Source: JAEUTH01 sp044230205 (GTDB taxonomy: Bacteria; Bacteroidota; Bacteroidia; AKYH767-A; OLB10). From it: a stretch of DNA of 30,918 nt. This document shows positions 24,892 to 30,918 of this stretch, piece after piece (position 1 is the first letter of the stretch; the number at the start of each line of letters is the position of its first letter). The notes beneath the pieces are model-generated. The model saw only the letters and a list, made by a program, of their open reading frames with translations. It was not told the DNA's origin and searched no databases. Location: contig JBGARN010000042.1 in the NCBI GenBank assembly GCA_044230205.1, forward strand, positions 1-30,918. Reading direction: 5' to 3'. The translations under genes were made by a program, and so were the position numbers.

Positions 24892-25863
24892 CTATTTTTT
24901 CTCTTGAGTTCCACCTTTACCAAAACTATCACGCATAGAGGTATCGGCCTGAATATTCTGCATTTTGTAGTAATCCATTATGCCAAGGTTGCCTGAGCGA
25001 AAAGACTCAGAAATTGCCATTGGGATTTGAGCCTCAGCTTCAATTACCTTTGCTTGCTTCCCTGAGCTTTAGCTTTCATTTCCTGTTCATAAGCAACTGC
25101 CATTGCTCTGCGTTCTTCTGCTTTTGCCTGAGCAACTTTTAAATCAGCAGAAGCCTGATCTGTTTGTAGTTTGGCTCCAATGTTTTCTCCTACATCAATA
25201 TCGGCAATATCAATAGATAAAATTTCAAAGGCCGTACCTGCATCAAGTCCTTTATTTAATACAGTTTTACTAATTTGATCAGGATTTTCTAAAACCGTTT
25301 TATGATCGTGTGCACAGAATTGTAGTTACAATACCTTCGCCAACTCGGGCTAAAATGGTTTCCTCTCCAGCACCACCTACAAATTGATTAATATTGGCTC
25401 GCACGGTTACCCTAGCTTTAACCATTAACTGAATTCCATTTTCGCTACTGCTGATACAGGTGGAGTGTCGATAACTCTAAGTTAACAGAAAGTTGAACAG
25501 CATCTGCAACATCTCGCCCGGCAAGATCAATAGCTGTGGCCATTTTAAAGGTTAATGGGATATTGGCTTTGTCTGCTGAAATAAGGGCTTTAATTACATT
25601 GTTAACATGCCCACCAGCTAAATAATGCGTTTCTATTTCATTTTGGTTACTGCCAAACCTGCTTTTGTTGAATTAATCAGCGCATTAACAACGATTGCTG
25701 GAGGTACTTTACGCAACCTCATTGTAATTAAATCAAAAATGCTGATTCTTACATTTGAAAAGACAGCTGTAATCCACAAACCAACTGGTACAAAATACAG
25801 GAATAGAAATAATAAAATTATTCCTCCTATTATGGCAAGTATCATAAATGGTAATGAGCTCAT
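24892..25863 (-). pseudogene. floA: Flotillin-like protein FloA, broken by multiple frameshifts
   Basis: Joining three reading frames recovers a nearly complete FloA of about 324 residues. It starts at 25863 with a membrane anchor and FVPVGLWITAVFSNVRIS, TMRLRKVPPAIVVNALI, then ETHYLAGGHVNNVIKALI, TAIDLAGRDV, LMVKARVTVRANINQ, VGGAGEETILARVGEGIV, HDHKTVLENPDQISKTVL, GLDAGTAFEILSIDIADID, EERRAMAVAYEQEMKAKAQ, and ends with NLGIMDYYKMQNIQADTSMRD and the TAG at 24892-24894. Frame changes fall near 25641-25644, 25478-25482, 25439-25442, 25315-25322 and 25057-25063. Most behave as single missing bases, and two are AAAA where AAAAA would restore the frame. FloA organises membrane microdomains. It follows nfeD by 46 bases, the classic nfeD-floA pair. 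Real decay or local sequence error cannot be separated here. Confidence 0.9.
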
Positions 25864-25909
25864 ATTTTCAAATTGAATAAATAGGTTAAGTAATGAAGTG
25901 ATTATTTAT

Positions 25910-26371
25910 TTAAGGAAGCGATACTAGTAATTTATTCGACATAACTTTCAAAACAACAACATTTGTATTGGCTTCAATATAAGCGCCATTTGTTTGCGCT
26001 TCATATTTTTCATTGTTGATTAACACAATACCCATTGGTCTTAAGGCCGACAGTGTAATAGCCGACATGCCAGGTTTTATATCAGTTTGAGAAAGATCAA
26101 TAACTTTTGAATCAATTGTGTCTTTTAATCCAAAACGCTGCCAAGATTTCGATTTTAGAAAGTAAAACACTATGAATCCCGTTAAAGATATTGAAGATAT
26201 TAATGTAATATGGCCATAGGTTGATCCAAAATTGTTATACATCATTACAATGCCAGTTATCATAAATATAGCTCCTATTATACCGGCTATAAGTCCTGGC
26301 AAAATGAGAATCTCAAGAACAATTAAAAAAATTCCAAAAAGTATAATTGTAATAATTGATGCCAATAACAT
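25910..26371 (-). CDS. NfeD-family membrane protein (short form)
   Basis: 153 residues. Three membrane segments fill residues 1-92 (ITIILFGIFLIVLEILILPG, GLIAGIIGAIFMITGIVMMY and SSISLTGFIVFYFL). An OB-fold NfeD C-terminal domain follows (GMSAITLSALRPMGIVLINNEKYEAQTNGAYIEANTNVVVLKV, about 100-150). It lacks the ClpP-like protease part of long NfeD proteins. NfeD proteins work with flotillins at the membrane; the gene is immediately upstream of floA on the same strand, as in Bacillus yqeZ-yqfA and many other genomes. The frame is intact although its partner floA appears broken. Upstream is the M48 protease gene (96 bases). Confidence 0.9.
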   Translation of the reverse strand: MLLASIITIILFGIFLIVLEILILPGLIAGIIGAIFMITGIVMMYNNFGSTYGHITLISSISLTGFIVFYFLKSKSWQRFGLKDTIDSKVIDLSQTDIKPGMSAITLSALRPMGIVLINNEKYEAQTNGAYIEANTNVVVLKVMSNKLLVSLP

Positions 26372-26467
26372 GGTGTTATAATTATTCCGGTTTATTTTTT
26401 ATTCAATAGTTGTTCTTACACTTTAATTAGCAAAGCAACAAAAGTAAATTGGCTTTAGAATACTGCT

Positions 26468-27286
26468 TTATTTCTTTTTTCCATTTTGTGATAAATTATA
26501 ATACTTCATTGCTTCCGGCATAAATTTTCGCATTTCAGCCGCTCTGTTTGCATCGCTGGGGTGTGTACTTAAAAGTTCTGGAACGTTGCCACCACCTGAA
26601 GCTGACATTCTTTTCCAGATTTCAGGAGTCGGTCTTGGGTCGTATCCTCCAAGTGCCATAAATATCATTCCCAATTTATCTGCTTCTGATTCATGTATTC
26701 TTGAAAATGGCAACATAACGCCAACCTGTGTACCTAAACCATAAGCAGTATTAAACAGCTTCCTGGTTTCAGCTGGTTTTTGTGCCATATAAATATCCAA
26801 GGCCATTCCACCAGCAACTGCAGTTAATTGCTGACTCATTCGTTCATTACCATGCTGTGCTACAGCATGCGCAATCTCATGTCCCATAACAAAGGCTAAG
26901 CTGTTTTCATCTTTGGTAATTGGCAGTAACCCTGTAAATACAACAACTTTTCCTCCGGGCATGCACCATGCATTGGCTTCATTTTTATTTACCAGGTTAA
27001 ATTCCCATTTATATCCAGCTATTCTGCTACTCATCTTTTTCTGTGCTAAAAATTTTATAACAGATTGCGAGAGTTTATTACCAATTCTTTTTACCATTTC
27101 AGCATTTGGATCAGTTAACGCAACTGGTGGATTTTCTTTTATATACGTTCCGTAACTAGAAAAACCCATAGCAATCATTTGGCTTTCAGGTAATAAATGC
27201 AATTGTTTACGGTTAGTAATAGGAACCTTACTGCATGATATGAAAATAACAACTACTGCCGTAATTAAATATGACGGTTTAACCAT
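26468..27286 (-). CDS. M48-family metalloprotease, probable lipoprotein
   Basis: 272 residues. The N-terminus LITAVVVIFISCSKVPITNR has a lipobox-like cysteine at about residue 18, so the protein is probably anchored in the envelope. The zinc site is His136-Glu-x-x-His140 (GHEIAHAVAQHG) with Glu201 in HESEADKLGM, the family's third ligand. The region NEANAWCMPGGKVVVFTGLL is typical of LoiP/YcaL/BepA-like M48 proteases, which degrade misfolded outer-membrane proteins. It has no C-terminal TPR domain, so it is of the short type. It starts 29 bases after clpS and is likely co-transcribed with it. Envelope quality control is the inferred function. Confidence 0.94.
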   Translation of the reverse strand: MVKPSYLITAVVVIFISCSKVPITNRKQLHLLPESQMIAMGFSSYGTYIKENPPVALTDPNAEMVKRIGNKLSQSVIKFLAQKKMSSRIAGYKWEFNLVNKNEANAWCMPGGKVVVFTGLLPITKDENSLAFVMGHEIAHAVAQHGNERMSQQLTAVAGGMALDIYMAQKPAETRKLFNTAYGLGTQVGVMLPFSRIHESEADKLGMIFMALGGYDPRPTPEIWKRMSASGGGNVPELLSTHPSDANRAAEMRKFMPEAMKYYNLSQNGKKK

Positions 27287-27315
27287 TGTTTGAAGAAATT
27301 AAAGTGGAGTAATTT

Positions 27316-27612
27316 TTATTCAATCACTGCTGATAAGCCCCTGTCGAGAAGTGCAGAGCACATAGGTTTAAGTTTAATATAGGAGCCTTCTTTAACTGCG
27401 CATTTACCGGTAAAGTGAACTATGTGAGCGCATTGCTCTGCCTGCTCCACATCATGTTTGCATATTTTTACAAGGCATTCAATAACCCAGTCAAAAGTAT
27501 TTACATCATCATTGTACAGAATAATTTGCTGCTGATCAATTAATTCTTCAATCAGCAGGTCATCAAGTTCATTTTCGGTTTGCGTGCTAAAATTTGTATT
27601 CATTGGAGGCAA
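27316..27612 (-). CDS. clpS: ClpS, adaptor of the Clp protease
   Basis: 98 residues. ClpS delivers N-degron substrates to ClpA or ClpC and modulates the protease. The core LYNDDVNTFDWVIECLVKICKHD and CAHIVHFTGKCAVKEGSY, then LLDRGLSAVIE, is the characteristic ClpS fold, with the Asn-Asp-Asp segment of the substrate pocket. A 25-residue flexible acidic N-terminus precedes it, as needed for contact with the ATPase. The start could be at 27612 or at the second ATG, 27603. It is the first gene of the minus-strand run clpS-M48-nfeD-floA. No clp ATPase gene is within the window. Confidence 0.96.
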   Translation of the reverse strand: MPPMNTNFSTQTENELDDLLIEELIDQQQIILYNDDVNTFDWVIECLVKICKHDVEQAEQCAHIVHFTGKCAVKEGSYIKLKPMCSALLDRGLSAVIE

Positions 27613-27878
27613 ATTTTCGGCTAATTTAATAATAACTAATTAACGTTAACACTAAGTGTTCAATTGCCCTGAAAATACTAAATAACTATTATTATGATGG
27701 CATTTCATAAGCTGTTCATAATCTGCCAAAAATTTGCTTATGGCATTATCTTTATTTCTATTTTTGAAACATATCAATTATCAAGTCTTAAGTTGCCTAT
27801 TAGCTTGTTAACCATGAAAATTATTTAACAGACAAGTTATTATTTCTTAAACTGATTGATGTAGTGTTGCATTTGAAA

Positions 27879-30569
27879 ATGAATCCTTACCGCAAGTTAT
27901 TATTAACCATAGCATTTGTTTGTAGTGCTCTTTTTTGCGCTCATGGGCAAAGCTATTTTCGTTCTGTAGCAAGTGGCAACTGGAATGCAACATCAACTTG
28001 GGAAAGTTCGCCTAATAATATTACATGGACTCCGGCAGTTTCAACACCAAGTAGCACCGAACTAGCAATAACCATTCAAAGCCCCAATTCAGTAACAATA
28101 AACACTACCATTACCATTGATGAAGTTACTGTTAACCTTGGATCAACCTTAATTATTACTGGTGCAATTACTTTAACTATTAATAACGGAATAGGTATAG
28201 ACTTAATAAATAACGGAACCATAAATGACAATCTAACAACAGTTGGGGGTTCAATAGCTTTCCCGGGTGGCGCCAAATGGAGCATGTCTTCTGGAGCCAC
28301 TTTATTAAAAACAACAGGCTCAGCTAACAATACATGGCAAACCGCCTATCAGGGAGGTATTGCAACTATTCCGGCAACTTCAAACTGGATACTAAGAAGA
28401 ACAGCAGGAGGCAATCCGCCTATTTCTACAACCGTTGCTGGTGGTGCATACTATCCAAACTTAATTATAGAAAATGCATTAGCCGGAACATGGGTTACCA
28501 CAGCAGGAAGCACCTTCACAGGTTCAACCGGCTATCCGATTATTAAAGGAAACTTCGATCTTGGGGGTACTGGAATTGGCACAGTCGATTTCCTGAATGC
28601 TCAAACTAATGCATCACCTACACGCATAATTGGAAATTTACTTATTCGAACAGGTAACATTTTTAGAAATCAGGGTACAGGTATTCAGTTGGAGTCAAAC
28701 CTTACTGTTAATGGAACGCTTAATTATTCCGGAACTTCTAAGGTGCTGTTTGCAGGTAATATTGCACAAACTGTGGTGTCAGCTCCCGGTAGTATTGCCA
28801 TTTACAATCTTGAAATAAACAAGCCACTTAACGATGTTACAATTAACAAAGCATTTACGGTTGATAATAATGTAAATTTTATTCAGGGGAAATTCAATAC
28901 AACAACAGCCACTCCAATAACATTTGGAGCATTAGCAACAGCAACTAACTATTCAAACACCAGTTTTATTAATGGACCTTGCCTGAAATCAGGTACCAAC
29001 GGTTTTACTTTTCCGGTAGGGAAAGGAAATAATGTACAGCCGTTAGGAATGAATGCCGGAGCAGTTGGCATTACTCCACCATTTTGGACAGAAGGTTTTG
29101 TTTCCGGTGCTGGGTGGACTTTGGCTAATGTTTTAGGCCCCGAAGGTTCTGACCCTAACCCATTTTATATAGGTGCCTGGGAAGGTGGAGGAATTGCACC
29201 TGGGGGATGTGGTGTGGCTAATAATGGTAACAACACTTTGCATGTAGGTAGTGTTTTTAATCCAACCGGTGGAGCGGCATATGATGCAGGTGGACTGTGC
29301 GGATTATTATATTGTCCTCAAACTAATAGAAGGGCACAATCACCAGTGATAAATTGCACAGGATACAGTTCAATAGTTTTAAGTTTTAATTATCTGGAAA
29401 ATGGTTCTGGTGTTTTAGATAACATGACGCTTTGGTATTATGATGGATCCGCATGGACTCAAATTGCTGATCCTCCGAAAACATTGTGTTGCGGAGGCGT
29501 TGCCTGTACGGGTTTTAATCAAGGGCAATGGACTGCGTATTCAATTGCATTACCGGCAAGTGCAAACAATAATCCTAACGTTAGGATAGGTTTTCAATGG
29601 CAGAACAATGATGATGGTGTTGGTACCGATCCTTCATTTGCAGTTGATGATATTGCTTTAACATCAATAGTACCTGAAATTTTTTCGGCAGAATATTTTC
29701 CGGTTAATCCACAATCACTTTTTGGCAATAACCTTGAACCAACCCTTGATCATATAAGTTATTGTGAATACTGGGATTTCTCGAGACTTTCAGGTTCAAC
29801 TAACAGGCAGGTTACTTTAACCTGGGATAATGCAAGTTGCGGAGTTACATCCATGAATGATTTGCGAGTAGCAAGGTATGATGCTGGTGCAAACATTTGG
29901 CGCGATCATGGAAACAATACACCATTATTAACAGGCAATACAAGTGCAGGAACAATTACTTCAAGTTTAATTTCAACAGCATTTTGTCCATATACGCTTG
30001 CATCAGTTAATGCACTCAATCCTTTGCCAGTATCATTTATCAATTATGAATTGAAAGAAGTTAACAATCATGCAAATATTTATTGGAAAACAGCAACTGA
30101 GCCTTTAAATAGTTTTTTTACTGTTGAAAAAACAACCAATCAATTTGATGTTACCCAGGTAGCAACAATTGCCGGAAAAGGCGATGCAAATTCAGGAGCA
30201 GTATACATTGTGGCTGATCCTCAACCATTGGCCAGTGGATTAAGTTATTATCGTATCAAGCAAACTGATGTAAACGGTCAAAGCAACTTTACAATCTGGA
30301 AGTCACTTAGTAAGGAAATAAAGAGTGAACAACAGTTAAATGTTATCAGTGATCAATTTGGAATTTACTTTTCAGTATCAGATTTTAATTCTAAAACAGC
30401 TACATCAGTTTTTATATTTAATAGTTTAGGTAAATTAGTTTTCAGTCAAACTGCAAATCTCACAGAAAACAACCATTTAAATATTCAACTGCCGTCTGGA
30501 ATTTATTTGCTATCAGTAAATCTGCCAACAGGTATTATTACAAAAAAATTCCGATTTGGAGTTAATTGA
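27879..30569 (+). CDS. Large secreted protein with T9SS type A sorting domain
   Basis: 896 residues from the ATG at 27879; a GTG 15 bases upstream is in frame but the signal peptide (MNPYRKLLLTIAFVCSALFCAHGQ) favours the ATG. The N-terminal part starts SVASGNWNATSTWESS and continues with short Thr/Ile/Asn-rich strands (TINTTITIDEVTVNLGSTLI), looking like a beta-helix. Residues about 415-600 form a jelly-roll-like domain with paired cysteines and FAVDDIALTS at the end, as in MAM-like adhesive domains. A linker domain begins LPVSFINYELKEVNNHANIYW, and the last 75 residues are a T9SS type A tail (SLGKLVFSQ, LPSGIYLLSVNLPTG, KKFRFGVN). A cell-surface or secreted structural/adhesive role is inferred. 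Monocistronic by position. Confidence 0.92.
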   Translation: MNPYRKLLLTIAFVCSALFCAHGQSYFRSVASGNWNATSTWESSPNNITWTPAVSTPSSTELAITIQSPNSVTINTTITIDEVTVNLGSTLIITGAITLTINNGIGIDLINNGTINDNLTTVGGSIAFPGGAKWSMSSGATLLKTTGSANNTWQTAYQGGIATIPATSNWILRRTAGGNPPISTTVAGGAYYPNLIIENALAGTWVTTAGSTFTGSTGYPIIKGNFDLGGTGIGTVDFLNAQTNASPTRIIGNLLIRTGNIFRNQGTGIQLESNLTVNGTLNYSGTSKVLFAGNIAQTVVSAPGSIAIYNLEINKPLNDVTINKAFTVDNNVNFIQGKFNTTTATPITFGALATATNYSNTSFINGPCLKSGTNGFTFPVGKGNNVQPLGMNAGAVGITPPFWTEGFVSGAGWTLANVLGPEGSDPNPFYIGAWEGGGIAPGGCGVANNGNNTLHVGSVFNPTGGAAYDAGGLCGLLYCPQTNRRAQSPVINCTGYSSIVLSFNYLENGSGVLDNMTLWYYDGSAWTQIADPPKTLCCGGVACTGFNQGQWTAYSIALPASANNNPNVRIGFQWQNNDDGVGTDPSFAVDDIALTSIVPEIFSAEYFPVNPQSLFGNNLEPTLDHISYCEYWDFSRLSGSTNRQVTLTWDNASCGVTSMNDLRVARYDAGANIWRDHGNNTPLLTGNTSAGTITSSLISTAFCPYTLASVNALNPLPVSFINYELKEVNNHANIYWKTATEPLNSFFTVEKTTNQFDVTQVATIAGKGDANSGAVYIVADPQPLASGLSYYRIKQTDVNGQSNFTIWKSLSKEIKSEQQLNVISDQFGIYFSVSDFNSKTATSVFIFNSLGKLVFSQTANLTENNHLNIQLPSGIYLLSVNLPTGIITKKFRFGVN

Positions 30570-30735
30570 TTTCATTTTAAAAACCTCCTGATTTCAATCG
30601 TTCGCCAATAATTATTGTTTTTTACCCAATAAATATTGTCATTAACATCATCTCTTTTAGTTTATATCCAAATTTCTGAAAGATACGGGGTCTATGAAAT
30701 ATATTTAGAGACTAACCTTTTTCAAATCGTCCCCT

Positions 30736-30918
30736 ATGCCTGTCAGATTTTCATTCATCATTTTATTATTCTGCTTTGGATTAATCGAATTTTCCAAAGC
30801 TCAAATTACACTCGTTGAATGGAATTTTCCATACAATCCAGATGATTCTATTGCCGATATAGCTTCATCAATCCCGAATAATTCTCAAAAAAAATTAACA
30901 GTATTTGGTGGTGTTAAT
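30736..30918 (+). CDS. Start of a secreted protein, cut by the right window edge
   Basis: Only 61 codons are seen, with no stop. A signal peptide (FSFIILLFCFGLIEFSKAQ) is followed by ITLVEWNFPYNPDDSIADIAS. I recall similar openings, WNFP followed by PDD and ADGG-like text, in T9SS-secreted Bacteroidota proteins, so it is probably another exported cargo. The start ATG is 166 bases beyond the previous stop codon, same strand. Function cannot be told from this fragment. Confidence 0.7.
   Translation, partial: MPVRFSFIILLFCFGLIEFSKAQITLVEWNFPYNPDDSIADIASSIPNNSQKKLTVFGGVN

Noticed and set aside
25625..25876. Plus-strand 83-codon frame opposite the floA start.
   Set aside because: It is the antisense of the well-conserved FloA N-terminus and has no protein features of its own.
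27640..27660. Overlapping palindromes (TTAACGTTAA and AACACTAAGTGTT) upstream of clpS.
   Set aside because: Short, AT-rich and without a known matching regulator site; not enough to call an operator.

Overview
The window looks like chromosomal DNA from a member of the Bacteroidota. It is AT-rich. Several secreted proteins end in Por/type IX secretion (T9SS) sorting domains of both the short type A and the gliding-motility (CHU_C, type B) kind. Ribosome binding sites of the AGGAGG type are mostly absent, and the one convincing promoter has the Bacteroidota form TTG-N19-TAnnTTTG. The EF-P, DUF155 and ClpS proteins also have a Bacteroidota look. I see no rRNA or tRNA gene, CRISPR array, insertion sequence, integrase or phage gene.

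Layout. (1) 1-4.7 kb: the 5' part of a secreted subtilisin-like protease running off the left edge, a stand-alone HsdR-N-like nuclease-fold protein, a secreted M1 aminopeptidase, and a NUMOD4/HNH endonuclease-like protein. (2) 4.9-11 kb: a TerC-type membrane protein, then two large T9SS cargo proteins (a propeller-like type A protein and a nine-module PKD-like type B protein). (3) 11-14 kb: an M20 dipeptidase converging on a LiaF-like membrane protein across a strong bidirectional terminator, then a secreted protein of unknown function. (4) 14-16.5 kb: a TMTC-like membrane protein with C-terminal TPRs and a small lysine-rich protein. (5) 16.5-21.5 kb: DUF1015 protein, serC, a secreted unknown protein and a 2[4Fe-4S] ferredoxin on the minus strand, divergent from a LuxC-type acyl-CoA reductase. 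The serA gene that I would expect beside serC and DUF1015 is not here. (6) 21.7-23.6 kb: translation genes efp and the rpsF-rpsR-rplI operon, with a recognisable promoter and terminator. (7) 23.7-27.6 kb: a minus-strand envelope/proteostasis run reading clpS, M48 metalloprotease lipoprotein, nfeD, floA, DUF155. (8) 27.9-30.9 kb: another large T9SS type A cargo and the start of a further secreted protein.

The most notable anomaly is in region 7. The floA gene is broken by about five single-base frameshifts, and the start of the neighbouring DUF155 gene is lost in the same way. All six lesions lie between about 24.59 and 25.65 kb, and three are in runs of four A/T. Either this stretch is genuinely decaying or its sequence is locally poor. 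Other points of interest are an EF-P whose tip residue is Asn instead of the modifiable Lys/Arg, and the serC-DUF1015-ferredoxin-LuxC neighbourhood. I found no convincing undescribed multi-gene system, and most of the window is ordinary core and secretome content.
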